DNA from: Sarcophilus harrisii
Taxonomy: Eukaryota; Chordata; Mammalia; Dasyuromorphia; Dasyuridae
DNA: 64,000 nt
Direction: 5' to 3'
Assembly: GCF_902635505.1 (NCBI RefSeq)
Contig: NC_045428.1
Span: 152,159,641 to 152,223,640 of the forward strand
Position numbers and translations under genes: made by a program. How positions within the stretch are numbered: the first letter of the stretch is position 1; every line of letters begins with the position of its first letter. Below are positions 34,615-46,199 of this stretch, piece by piece. The notes beneath the pieces were generated by a model, which saw nothing but the letters and a program-made list of their open reading frames with translations, was not told the DNA's origin and did no database searches.

Positions 34615-35665
34615 TATTTATCTATCTATCTTTTATCATTTATTTATGAATTGGTCTGTTTGACCAATGCTAAGACCAGATGGCAAAATCATCATCTTCT
34701 CTTTCCCTAGTGATATTCTTGACATTTCTTGTATATATGAGGCCAGTAAACTTTTTATCAGCTTTGAGCCTGGAATTAGTGTGCAAAATTTTAGAAGAAA
34801 GAACATTGTTGAATCTAAGAATTATTGATTTTTGAAAAAATGTAATGCCCTGTTTCATTAGGTAGTAACTTCCCTAAATCTGGAGGAGACAAGGGAGAGG
34901 CTGAATGAACACCCCTTAAAGATGTTATAGAAAATACCCTTTAATTGGTCAGGATTTTGAATTAGAAGACCTCTAATATTTCTTTTATAATCCAGAATTT
35001 TATGTTTCTATGACTTTTTGAGTAGGCAGTATGTAAAGAGCAAAAAAAAAAAATATGGGAATTATAGACCAGCTCCTGCTTCTATAATTGTTTTGGCAGG
35101 TGGGAGTCTACTAGCCACTCAGGTGTGCAAATTTTAACACGCCATAAGACTGCTACTTGACTGCTGAAATGATTTTGTAGAAAATCCATAGACTTCAGAG
35201 TAGAGTCAAGATAGAAAAAACAAATATATTTCTTTATATTTGAAATAACTGTAGGTGTTTCTGAGCTTTTTCACTGAAGCAAGTGTCATGAGGTTAAAGA
35301 CTTCTACCATGATTGCAATGAACCATAAAAACGTCTGTAGAACTAATCATATCGTTCATAACCCAGGGCAGACACCCATCAAGGACTACAAAGTGATGTT
35401 TGGCAGTAAAGTCTTTTGTGGTATCATTTATTTTGGTCTTTAAAACCAAACATATAGATTACCAATGTTTGCTTTGCTTTGTTTTTATTGACTCTATACT
35501 TTTTTATGTATCCAGAAGAAAAAGTATAGAGAAATAAAGCTATAACAGTCACTAAATTTTCTACAGTGAATTTAATGCCCAAGTTATGACACATTAAAGA
35601 ATCTTCTTTCACCATAGATGTGACAGCTCCTTGGGTTGAGGAAGTGAGAAAAAGACTGTGTAGAT
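34615..35665. other. Unique sequence, nothing recognised
   Basis: Short frames at 34670-34858, 35255-35443 and 35424-35615 show no motif. Confidence 0.55.
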
Positions 35666-35669
35666 TACT

Positions 35670-35970
35670 TTTCGATTATTCAACAAATGTTTATTGACCA
35701 TCTGGAGCAAGTGTTGCCATAGGTATATTAGGGGATACAAAGAAATATGAAACTGTCCAAACTTTCCATTTGAGCAGACAAGGCATATATACGCTTATAC
35801 ATACAGAAAGCAAACAGCTCTTAAAACCGAATGCTGGCTGTGAAATGAAGGGCAAAACCATTGAGAGGTCCAGGAGTAATGAGGAGATAATTGATTACTT
35901 TAGGTTGAAGTGGGAGCAAGCTTTACAGAGGAAATTGGATTTGAGGGCTAGGTAGAATAATAGGCAGTGA
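35670..35970 (-). mobile_element. L2 LINE 3' region
   Basis: ATTCAACAAATGTTTATTGA, GGGGATACAAAGAAATATG and GGAAATTGGATTTGAGGGC are the reverse of the L2 3' end. Confidence 0.78.
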
Positions 35971-36104
35971 AGATCCATTCCCTTAATCCAGTTTTTCATC
36001 TCTCATTTCTATGTCTTTGCATATACTTGAGCTATATTCCTTACTTAGTTCTGTCTTTTAGAGTCTTTATCTTTGTGGAGGCAATTTGAAGTAAAATGAG
36101 CATT

Positions 36105-36300
36105 GGCTTTGGAGTCAGAGCACCATTCAAAGCCTGCCTTTGATGATTATTACTTATTGGTTACTTGGTTTATTATTGGATCATTACTACTTGGTTACAT
36201 TGCTCTATCTCCCTGGCTTCAGTTTCAACATCTGTAAAACAATTACATTAAATGGCACCAAGGTCCCTTTCAAATCTAGATATATGGTTTGATGAGTCAC
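36105..36300 (+). mobile_element. SINE (MIR3/L3-tailed type)
   Basis: GGCTTTGGAGTCAGAGCACC head and TCAACATCTGTAAAACAATT core. A short local repeat of TACTTGGTTA units sits in the middle. Confidence 0.7.
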
Positions 36301-36339
36301 TCCCATGCTGCTTCCTATTGGAAAACTTTCTTGATTTTA

Positions 36340-36490
36340 AATGTTAGTATTTTCTCCCTTTCAGATTATTTTCCATTTCAAGTTCTTTGAGAAAAAGTAG
36401 TCTTTTTTTTTTACTCTTCATTTTGCTGAAGGTTAGCACTGTTCCTTGAATATGGTATGATAGGGATTTAATTAATGCTTTTTGGATTGT
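36340..36490 (+). mobile_element. L2 LINE 3' end
   Basis: CAAGTTCTTTGAGAAAAAGT, TTAATTAATGCTTTTTGGAT. Confidence 0.6.
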
Positions 36491-36494
36491 TGGA

Positions 36495-37525
36495 AGAGGG
36501 CAACCCTTCTGGGTAGGGGGAATACTATGAGCAGATGTATAGATCTAGGGAATGTATCAGAAATGTTTTGAAAAACTAATAAAGAGATAAACTTGGTGGA
36601 GCTATAGGGTTTATTTATGGAAACAGTGAGATAGAAGGTTGAAATCATTAAAGGTCTAGGTTATGTACCTGGTGAGAAAGGAGTGGCTACAGGCAAAAAA
36701 AGCTGAAGACAAACTGTCAACTTCATGGTTTTCCCTAGGGTTGACTTTGCCAGTTTGCAAATATTTCTTTTTGACATTTTAGCAAAGAAAACATGAATCC
36801 TAATATAATTAAGTGAAATGATAGGAATAAAGATGACAGAATCATTTCTACATAGAAGAATATAGTGCCCAAGGGGGGAAAATGTGAAATATTTCCTTTA
36901 AAAAATGTTAAATCTTTGCATTCCTACTATCTTTTATAAAGTTAAAAATTCTTACCTTATTTTTCTTTTCTTTGAAACTTTTCTAATAAGATTATTTTTT
37001 AATTTATCGGTTGCAAAAATGACTATGCTTAATACAATTATATGGTACTTTCCCCAGTATCTGATTTTCATCTACATTTATTGTCTTATTTGATATCAAT
37101 ATTACAACATTTTTTGGGTTCAAAATAAGTAGAACAGATTTGTCTTTCTAATTGTATAGAAAACACTAGAATAGAATAGCATTTCATTAGATCTACAAAG
37201 TTTATGTGCAGAAAAAAGGTAACAGTTTTTTTTTTTTACATTTCAATTGACTGTTAACATAGAGTTATTTATTCTCTTAAAAATGTCTTCTGAATTCTAA
37301 CTTTGACTTCTTATTGCACATAATAATAATTCTCTGAATAAATATGTGAACTATAAAGGCATTCTATATAAACCTTTTGTAGTTAACTGTATATATGATC
37401 ATAAATGTGAATAATGGAATGAATGAATGAACACAACATTTAAATGCTTACTATATGTAAATACTATGCCCAACTATGGGCTGTTACTGATTGAAAAATT
37501 CTTTCTTTTTTGTTTCATTCAATTC
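36495..37525. other. AT-rich unique sequence
   Basis: No gene; a weak reversed L2 end at about 37410-37490. Confidence 0.55.
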
Positions 37526-37529
37526 AGAG

Positions 37530-37725
37530 TTGCCTAAAGGATCTTGTATTTAGAACCAGAGGACATGGGTTCAAATCTCCGTGGTTTCTTTCTTTTTCTT
37601 TTTTTTTAAAAATATAACTTTGGGCATTATTTCTGTAGATCTCAGTTTCCTTATCTGTAAAGGGACTGGGCTAGATGACCTCTAGCATCCCGTCTAACTC
37701 AATATCTATGGTCCTGGGATCTTTT
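37530..37725 (+). mobile_element. SINE (MIR3/L3-tailed type)
   Basis: CATGGGTTCAAATCTCCG box, CTCAGTTTCCTTATCTGTAA core and CTAGATGACCTCTAGCATCC tail, with a pyrimidine run between. Confidence 0.75.
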
Positions 37726-38329
37726 TGTGTTTAAGTCACTGAGCTAGACACTGAACAATATAAGAAATTATAAGTGGCTAGGGAGTATATGTTATGTGCA
37801 AATGATACAATAAAATATAGTTTGCAAATAGAGTATATCCCACAATTATTTCTTAACTGGAAGCTCTCTAGGCAAAATGAAGTAGCCAAAGAATCAAAAC
37901 AATCAAGGGAAGAAGAACTACTTTCTCCCTACACATCTATTTTCTAAGATTAGCCTGTCTAGTGGTATATCTATACACACACATATAGATGCACATATAT
38001 ACATAAATAAAATAGGTAAAATATATAAGTTAACATATGATTAACCACCATTATTAGAAATGTAGATTATAGGTGCTATACCTTTATAGAATTCATTATG
38101 AGCAAAGGTGACTGGGGAAGTCTTTGTGATAAGCATGTGATTCTAGCTATAGGTTCATGAAGACAGGTAGGATCTAGATAAGTGGAAAAGATAGGAAAGG
38201 GATATTCCAATGAGGGGAAAAATATGACTAAATGTTTATGACTAAATGTTTACAGTGAAATTGAAACATGGTGTGATTGGATGATAGTAAACAGACCAAT
38301 CAAATTCAAGCACAGGACTTTGTGTTAGA

Positions 38330-38525
38330 GAATAGTGATAGATAAGGTTGAGTTTATGGGAATGGCCCAGATTATGCAGAAGTTTGAATGCTCAGATAAG
38401 TCTGGATTTTATTCACTAGGCAATGGAGAGCCATTGGAAGTTTATAAACCAAGGGATGATGTGATAAAATTGGTGTGATATATAGACTAGATTAGGATGA
38501 GAAGAAACTTGAGGCAAAGAGAACA
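38330..38525 (-). mobile_element. L2 LINE, ORF2-end region
   Basis: TCTGGATTTTATTCACTAGG, ATGGAGAGCCATTGGAAG and AGGGATGATGTGATAAAATT are the reverse of the L2 block present forward at 27505. Confidence 0.75.
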
Positions 38526-38829
38526 CTCTTATCCATGCTAATTAATTTTGCTAGTATTTCTGAACTTAGTCTGACTGAGTCAAGAATATCCTCCTTAATT
38601 GGCATTCAAGATGCTCCAGGATCTGGACTAATTTTACATTGTCATTCTTATCCAATACTCAATTACATAGCCTCTACCTCCAGCCATACTAAATCATTGC
38701 CAGTCCCTGTAAGCACTGTGCACTGATTTTTGATCTAGACTTTATATGGTATTTCCTGTACTGAGGTACTCTGCTTACTTTTACCTTCTTGCTAATCCTA
38801 TAAATTCTCCTGAAAATTATGCCTCTTCT

Positions 38830-39345
38830 ATATTGTTGTTTATCCTTTATTTTTGAAAATGACCATGACTTCAGTCCTGCATGTGGAGTTGGATCTGAGT
38901 GAGGGAGGGCTGTGCAAGGTCACCAGTCTCACTTTCTCCTCCAAGAGCCATCTGGGTCCAGGGGGATATAGATTAGGATGACTGGAGATGGCCCTGGATA
39001 CAGTGGGAGACCTTGGTTTTTTAAAGCTAAGGTCATTAATAGGTCTCAATTTAACTGAGGCAACTACCCATTCAGTGATTAAGGTCAGGTAAGAAAGAAA
39101 TGAGGCAAAGAATAGCTTTTTTTTTTTTTTTTTTTTTTTTACCTAGTTAAAAATAAACAAACAAAATATATAGATAAATGAATGAATGAATAAATGGAAT
39201 CAATCTGGAAAGGGAAGACTGGGATTCCTGGACAAAATAACAACGATTTTTGTTTATTCTATTCTATATTGTTCTATCTATTCTATTCTGAAAAATCAGG
39301 GTCAAAAGAAGGACCAGGTGGGCTTGACTTCACATAGTGCCTTGA
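38830..39345 (+). repeat. Unclassified marsupial-type repeat family, longest copy
   Basis: The head reads TTGTTGTTTATCCTTTATTT, followed by AATGACCATGACTTCAG, GAGTGAGGGAGGGCTG, GGTCTCAATTTAACTGAGGC and AAAAGAAGGACCAGG near 39306. The same blocks recur in the same order at 20165-20345, 28285-28459 with 30446-30800, 31365-31600, 32985-33110 and 40320-40950. A T run fills 39117-39140. No coding sequence was seen. Confidence 0.8.
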
Positions 39346-39386
39346 TGATACTTCCTTAGTACAAAGGCATCCACAGCATGATGTAG

Positions 39387-39572
39387 CAGGGGTCCTCAAA
39401 CTTTTTAAATAGGGGGCCAGTTCACTTTCCCTCAGACTGTTGGAAGGTCAGACTATAGTAAAAACAAAAACTTTGTTTTGTGGGCCTTTAAATAAAGAAA
39501 CTTCATAGCCCTGGATGAGGGGGGATAAACGTCTTCAGCTGCTGCATCTGGCCCACGGGCCCTAGTTTGAGG
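39387..39572 (+). mobile_element. hAT (Charlie/OposCharlie-like) non-autonomous element
   Basis: It starts CAGGGGTCCTCAAACT and ends with the inverse AGTTTGAGGA; the last few bases of the right terminus are missing. The body holds the GGCCCACGGGCC and ACTTCATAGCCCTGG blocks typical of this family as I recall it. A candidate 8-bp duplication is TGATGTAG on the left (39379-39386), with GGATGTAG on the right. It has no coding capacity. Confidence 0.8.
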
Positions 39573-39689
39573 ATGTAGAGGAAAGAATTCAGAATTTAGA
39601 ATCAGAAGACCTGGGATTGAATGAACATACGTAAAGATGGAAAAACTTGTCCATTTAGGATGATCACTCACATCAGACTTGGAGACTAA

Positions 39690-39900
39690 GCACAATTTTG
39701 CTTTTCGCTATTGGATTCCAGGTGCTCAGCGTAAAGTAAGTACTTAATGAATGTCTTTTCATTCATTCATTCATTCATGATCTTGGCAGTGATATTTATT
39801 GTCTTTATGGATGAATGAATAAGTTAAGCATCCATTAAGCATTTACTATGTGCAAATCATTATTCTGAGCACCAAATTACAAATAGAAAAAAAAGATACT
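39690..39900. mobile_element. Two opposed L2 3' ends around an (ATTC)n
   Basis: 39690-39760 is forward (CAGGTGCTCAGCGTAAAGTA). 39795-39900 is reverse (AAGCATTTACTATGTGCAAA). An ATTC repeat lies between them. Confidence 0.7.
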
Positions 39901-40319
39901 CTAATTGGACATGTCACTCCACTTCTATTCATATATTTTATTTTCTATAAAATAAGGGGGGGTCAGGTTTGATCATTTCTAAGGTATCCTCTGACTCAAT
40001 CCTTTGATCACTTTTCATATATTATCTAATATGTGACTATTTGGATGAGTTATATGATGTAGGGTGTCTAGTGACTGAAATACTCATATCCAAATGGTTT
40101 CAATAAATACCTCTAGCATAGTGCTCTTCATAGACAAAGTGTCTAATAAATGTTTGTTTAAAGTAAATATTAAATGTGACTGAGTGCTGGGTAAGGGTAG
40201 GAAAATATACCATCACTAAAGTGAAGAATGGAGATATTTTCAAAATATTTGTTAAGTATTTGTTAAGATACTTGGTACTTTTTCATGAGTTGTGTATCTA
40301 AACTTAACATACATGGAAT

Positions 40320-40950
40320 ACCTGGGGTTCTTGGACAAAATAATAACAATTTCTATCTACATTCACTTTGAGGCAATCAAGTTCAAAAGAAGGACCAAGA
40401 GGGCTTGATCTGGACTTTTTGCTGGCCAATCAATGAAAACCAGGGTTGCCTTGGCCCACAAGGCAGAGTGTGTGGACCCTGGAAGAAAAGAGATATAAGG
40501 GCAAGAGAGAGGGGATGCGCAGAAGAATGGAGGCAAGACAAAACCATCTGCTTGACAAACGATCAAGCCTCGTTTAATTAGTGCAATAGTACAGGTATAT
40601 ATAGCAATAGGAAACTGTGCAAACTCAGTCAGGGTGGGGGGTCCTAGACAAAGGATTGGTTTCCCGCTCAAGGATGAGCTGATTAGGTGTCTTGGGTCGT
40701 AGAAAGCTCTAGGATGTGATTAGGAGATGTCTAGATATCTGCCTATTCAAGGTTAGGGCAGTCCTTGGTCATGTAGGAAACTCCATGATGTGATTAGGAG
40801 ATTCCTATTCAAGGTTAGGGCAGTCTTTTGGAATGTAGTCTTATCACCTGTATGAGCCTTATGGCTTGTAGGTTAGTGCCACCGGCTCCCCACACAGGGT
40901 GATTTGGGTTTAAGGTATGGTCCTTAAGAAAGAAATCTAGCCCATGATAG
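40320..40950 (+). repeat. Unclassified repeat family, tail copy split by an LTR
   Basis: CAAAAGAAGGACCAAGAGGG is followed by TTGCCTTGGCCCACAAGGCAGAGTG at the LTR border. After the LTR it resumes as CAGGGTGATTTGGGTTTAAGG. Confidence 0.75.
40471..40894 (-). mobile_element. Solo LTR, 424 bp
   Basis: On the minus strand it starts TGTGGGGAGCCGGTGGC and ends GGGTCCACA. A TATATATACC promoter-like box and a T/C-rich downstream part are visible. Flanking 7-bp copies are CAGAGTG (40464-40470) and CAGGGTG (40895-40901). The start sequence and repeat size suit a class II (ERVK-like) element. It is a fossil solo LTR in a copy of the unclassified repeat family described below. Confidence 0.82.
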
Positions 40951-41023
40951 TATAAAAAAATGATATTAAAAAAAGGAATCTGGGGTGAGGGTAGGAAAAT
41001 ACACCACAACTAAAGTGAAAAAT

Positions 41024-41130
41024 GGAGTCAGGAAGACATGAGTTCAAATCCGACCTCAAAAACTTAGCACTTCCTAGCTGTGTAACCTTAGGGATTACAC
41101 CCCAATTGCCTTAACAACAACAAGAGAAAT
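41024..41130 (+). mobile_element. CORE-SINE fragment (Mar type)
   Basis: GGAGTCAGGAAGACATGAGT, TTCAAATCCGACCTC and CCCAATTGCCTTAACAACAAC; the head is missing. Confidence 0.75.
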
Positions 41131-41154
41131 AATTTAAAGTATTTTTGAATTGGA

Positions 41155-41345
41155 ATATCATCATAGAATCATAGATCGAGAGCTGGCTATGACCTTAGAG
41201 GCCATCTAGTTCAACTATCTCATTTTACACATGAGGAAACAAACATAATATGGTTAAATAATTTACAGTGTTACACAATTAATACATGCTAGAAGTGGGA
41301 TTTGAACCCAGATGACTAGAACCAATGTTCCTTTTCATATACCAT
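41155..41345 (-). mobile_element. SINE with L3-like end (MIR3 type)
   Basis: ATCATAGAATCATAGATCGA, GAGGCCATCTAGTTCAAC and GGATTTGAACCCAGATGAC on the plus strand are the reverse of the element. Confidence 0.78.
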
Positions 41346-41969
41346 TTACAATTTCCTACTTGAATGGGAACTTTTTTTGTGGCTTTATTACTCCAATGAC
41401 AATAAAAAAGTAATAAACAAGCAGATAATGAAATTTATGTAGAATGGACATAACTTTTAAGTGTATGTGAATGACGTATTGGATCATCAGATGGAATCGA
41501 AAGTTTCCTTATAAGTCAATAAAGTCACCTAAGTCATTGACAGAGAAATAATGAGGCAGGGGAAGGAAGGAAGGAAAAGGAGAGTTGGGGGAGGAGGTGG
41601 GAAAAGGCACTTAAGGTATGTTACCTTGAGAAAATGGCATGAAGAATATTTTCTTATTACTAGAATTAGTCATATTTGGATTGTCTGAAAATTTTACTAT
41701 ATATAATAAAGAAAGATATTTTGAAAAGAAAACTATATTTAGGATAACTATATGAAAATATGAATAAAAATAAATATTACTAGCACATAAATGCCTTGCT
41801 TCTTAAAAAAGTCGCTGCTGTTAGAAAAATCCTCTGAATAAAAGGCTATCTGTATTGCCCCCATTTTATACACATATCTATCAATCTACCTATCATTTAT
41901 ATATGCATGTATATGTACACAGACATATGTATATAGGTATATATTTTTAAAAAGTGCATATGTGTTTAT

Positions 41970-42180
41970 ATGTATTGGAGTCAGAGAACCTGAGTTTGAA
42001 TCCCAGATTTTCCAGTTATGACCTTTGTGGCTTTGGACAATTCATTTCTCTCTGGAGCTGTTTTGTATCTTATAAAACAAGAAGGCTGGAATTCTGGAAC
42101 TTATATTCCCTGTAAGAAGATAAGAACCCCATTAGAGAAAGAATTCCAAGTTTCCTCTTAGTCCTAAATTTATAATTTTT
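41970..42180 (+). mobile_element. SINE (MIR3/L3-tailed type)
   Basis: TTGGAGTCAGAGAACCTGAG, TTTGAATCCCAGATTTTCC and a decayed core. Confidence 0.7.
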
Positions 42181-42264
42181 TATTCTTTCCCAAGGTCTCC
42201 ATTGTGTCTTTGTTCCAATTGAGCCACAAGTAATACTTGAAATATTTGAAACATAGGAAAGTGC

Positions 42265-42430
42265 TAAAGATCATGTGATCAAAAATTTAATGCAAAAAGG
42301 CCAATTAGAGATCATTTAGTACAACTCCTTATTTTACATGCAGGGAAACTAAGACTAGGAGAAATGAAAGTTTTCATAGGTAGCAAATAGCTGATTTAGA
42401 ACTCTCCTATTTATTCAATACCTTTACTAT
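42265..42430 (-). mobile_element. SINE fragment (MIR type)
   Basis: AGAGATCATTTAGTACAACT, ACATGCAGGGAAACTAAGAC and AGGTAGCAAATAGCTGATTT in reversed order. Confidence 0.62.
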
Positions 42431-42849
42431 AATATATAAGCTCGTTTAAAAAAGAATTCTTCTTTATGATTACAAATTTGACAAATATCAATAACAATGT
42501 TGTTAATGTTCACCAAAAATGAACAAAAAAAGAGAGATAGAAATGGAAATCACATATGAAAATGTGAATGCCCACTGCATATAACTATACATACAGCTTT
42601 AACACATTTTTTTTTTTAATATGGCCAATTTAGCATGGTATTGCTGATAATATGTTGCTTATCTGTGTCCAGAACTTATTTTGCTTTCTTTTTTAAAAAG
42701 TTTTTTGATAATTCATTGTCACTTCTTTCTTTCCTTTTTTTAAAAGCATGACTTGTTATTGCAATGCTCTAATTAAAAATAATAAAAGCCCTCATCTATA
42801 ACACATAAGTATAGATAGTCACCCCAAAACAAAGTCATGTATTGTCCAT

Positions 42850-43240
42850 ATCTAAAATGTATTCTTCCCTATTCTTCACTTCTGTTGTATTATTTCTCTG
42901 TCTTTATCTCCAAGATATAGAAAGTTCTTTATCCTTCTTACTTTAGAAGGAGTCTTGTTATCTCTCCCTCCCTCTGACTGACTGGTTCCTCACAGAATGT
43001 CTATTTTAATGATGATGTTTAGTTTAGTCATGTTTCATTTCTCTATAGACTTCACACCTGATTTTCAGACTTTGCTTACCATCTTCCTGCATTAGTTTAC
43101 CAGATTTCTTTTATTCATTGCTTTCCCCTCATTAGAATGCAAGCTCACTGGGAGTAAGGATTGTGATTCTGCTTGAATTTTTATTCCTAGCATTTAACAC
43201 AATCCCTGGCACACAGTATTTAATAAATGCATGTTACTAA
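42850..43240 (+). mobile_element. L2 LINE 3' region and end
   Basis: TTAGAATGCAAGCTCACTGG, ATCCCTGGCACACAGTATTT, AATAAATGCATG. Confidence 0.8.
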
Positions 43241-45335
43241 GGAAGTCTGATTCAACTTCAAACTTTTGGAATTATAATTGGTCATTACATTTATCATAGT
43301 TCTAAAGTTTTTTTTTTTTTTCCCTAGAGTTGTTTCCCTTTATGATGCTGTAATCATTGTATAGATTATTCTCCTGATTTTGCTTACTTCATTCTATATC
43401 AGTTCATACAGGTATTACAGGTTTATCTTAATCTATCTTTTCACAATTTATTATGGCACAATAATGTTATATTATCTTCACACATGTGAACTGTTCCTCA
43501 AATGATGAATGTTCATTTTATTTCCAGTTCTTTGATGCAACAAAAGTGCTATTAGAAGCATCTTTCCTTTTTCTTTGCTTTCCTTTTTCCTTCTTTTTTT
43601 TTCTTTCTGTTCAGCAGAAGTATATGTAGTTCAAAAGATAGAGTTCATTGATTTTTAGGTACAACTTCAAGATCTTTTCCAGTATATTAATTAGTCTATC
43701 CTCTCACAGTTTTTTTTTTTTAATAATTGTCATTTTGAATCATTTTTTGGGTGTGAGGTAGAACCTCAGAGTTGTTTTAATGTATATTCCTTTTGTTATT
43801 AGTAACTTTAAGCATTTTTCATATGTTTTTGGCATAGCTTGAATTTTTTCTTTGAATTACTGTTTATGTACTTTGACTATTTTCTACTATGAAATGATTC
43901 TTGTGCTCATATTTGTATCAGTTCCCTATAAATTTTGGATAACAGGCTTTTATTAGAGGTATTTATTAGAGGAAAGATTTCCTAGTTAACTGTTTCCATT
44001 ATGTTTATAATTGCATTTATTTTGTTTGAGAGAAAGTTTTTCTATTTTATGTAATCAAAACTGTCTATTTATAATCTTCCCTATTCATTGCTGGGTCAAG
44101 AAGTTTTCTAGCCATTTTGAAATAGATCTCCTTCCCTTCTCCTTTCATTTGTTTATGATATGACTTTTAAATCTAGCTTAAATAGCCATTTAAAGCTTAT
44201 TGTGATTTAGAGCTTACTTTGAGGCTGAACTAAACCTATTTTTTTCCAGACTACTTTCTAATTTTCCCATCTGTTTTTGGCAAATCAGAAATCTTTTACC
44301 TAAGCAGTAAGAATACTTAAATCTATTAAACATCATGCTGCCATATTCATTTATTTATAGATTTTATGTTTCCTATTTCAAACTGAATGACTTTTCTATT
44401 TTAAATATGACAATGATTTGGTGATTATTGTTTTGTAGCAATTTTTGAGATCTGATACAACTAATCACTCTTCTCTCTCACTTTTTTTTCATTATCTTCC
44501 ATGAGATTCTCAACTTTTTGTCCTTTAACATGAATTTTGTTATTACTTTTAGAGTTCTACAAAGCTAATCTTTGGTAAGTTGACCGGTATGGTATTAAAT
44601 CTCTACTATTGTAATTTTTTATTATATTGGCATGGTTTAATCATTATTAATTAATATCTTTTTAAATATTTAGGTTTGACTTTATTTCTGTAAAGAATTA
44701 TTTTGTATTTATATTCATGTAACTCCTGTATGTTTTTTGATTGGTGAAGTACCATATACTTTAAATCTCAGCTTCTTAAAGTGTGGTTTGTTACCTTATA
44801 CAGAGTCTCATAACTGAATGTGGAGGCTGTAAAATTATGATTTATTATCAGTAAATATTTGATTTGTATATCCATTTTATAAACATATATACTTGGGACG
44901 ATGTCAAAATTTCTCAGGTAAAAAGTGAATGCAAATGAAAAAAAACTTTAAAAGCCATGGTTTAGACATTCTGTACTAATTTTGAATGGAATTCTTAAAA
45001 AAAAAAACCCTGTTATTCAGATGGTAATGATTTATTTTACCTCCTTCAACTTTACTGAAACTGTTGTTTCAATTAAATTTTGGTTGATAAAAGGCTCTAG
45101 GTTTCTCTAAGAAAACAATCATATCATGTCAAAAAAAAAGTAATAACTTTTGTTTCTTCTTTGTTTATATTTATTTCTTCAATTTCCTTATGTCATTGTT
45201 ATAGCTAATATCTCTAGAATTATATCAAATAGCAATGACAATATAATCATTGTTTTACTTCTGATCTTATTAGAAGGGACTCTAATGTTTCTTTGTTATC
45301 AGTAGTGCTAGCTCTTGATTTTAAATAGTTATTAC
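43240..45335 (-). mobile_element. L1 LINE, old 3' portion
   Basis: The plus strand reads the reverse complement of L1 3' UTR and ORF2 end. Landmarks shared with the copy at 53967-54794 are a CTTCATTCTATATCAGTTCA block, the AATGTTCATT...TTTCCAGTTCTTTG block and AACCTCAGAGTTGTTTTAAT. ORF2 sequence continues to about 45335. Divergence and short gaps are high. Confidence 0.75.
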
Positions 45336-45339
45336 TATA

Positions 45340-45687
45340 ATATTTAGCTTTTAAAGCCCTTCACGATCTGGTCTCAACCTACCATTCCAGCATCAATTCA
45401 CACATTCCTCATTTTACTATACTGTGTTTCAAGCCTACTTATTTTTGTTCCTTTTAACCATGACACCTTGTCCTTTCTCTGTGCCTTTATACTGGGTTCT
45501 CCTCACCCCATGTTTAGAATATATTCATCACTTTTGCCTCATGAAATCATTGTCTTCCTTCAAAATATACATAAAATACCATATTATACATGAAGTTTTT
45601 CATAATCTCCCCATCTGCTGGTTTTCTAGTGTCTTCTCCTAACTATATTTTATTTCACAACTTCCTTCTAATTATTTGGCATGTATT

Positions 45688-45734
<47 letters not shown>

Positions 45735-46015
45735 TTATATATTTTATAAATATCTAAAAATGCATATTGGATATACACACTGTGCTATGTTATATAGCTT
45801 TAAGCTATTATAACTTAAAATTGCACTAAGCCTTTTGGGACACATATACATACACACATACTTATACATATATATACACAAAAGTATGTTTGTACATGCT
45901 TGATGTCTCCCTCTGAACAATGTAAACTTGAGAGTATGAATTGTTTTCTTCTTTATATTTGTATCCCAAACACTTAGCACTATATCTTATCCATAATAGG
46001 CACAACATTTCTATT
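45340..46015 (+). mobile_element. L2 LINE 3' region split by an (AT)n block
   Basis: AAAGCCCTTCACGATCTGGT to about 45685 and GTAAACTTGAGAGTATGAAT, CACTTAGCACTATATCTTAT after 45890. Between them lie an AT microsatellite (45689-45727) and a block with TTAAAATTGCACTAAGCCTT, which I could not assign. Confidence 0.78.
45689..45727. repeat. (AT)n microsatellite
   Basis: Roughly 18 AT units inside an L2 copy. Confidence 0.95.
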
Positions 46016-46199
46016 TGAACATGACATTGTGCTAATTATGTCCAGTTTATTTTTACTGCATTCATTATTTCATAAATGAAAGCTGTAATCCAACCAACCT
46101 ACTTATGTACAAATAAGAAAACCAACTGAATAAAGAGTGATTGTTATTCAGATTGAGTTATTCTTTAGGTGGATAACTTTCAGAACCTTTAGGTTAGCA

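Noticed and set aside
40363-40671. 102-codon minus-strand frame
   Set aside because: It lies across a solo LTR and its flanking repeat; chance openness.
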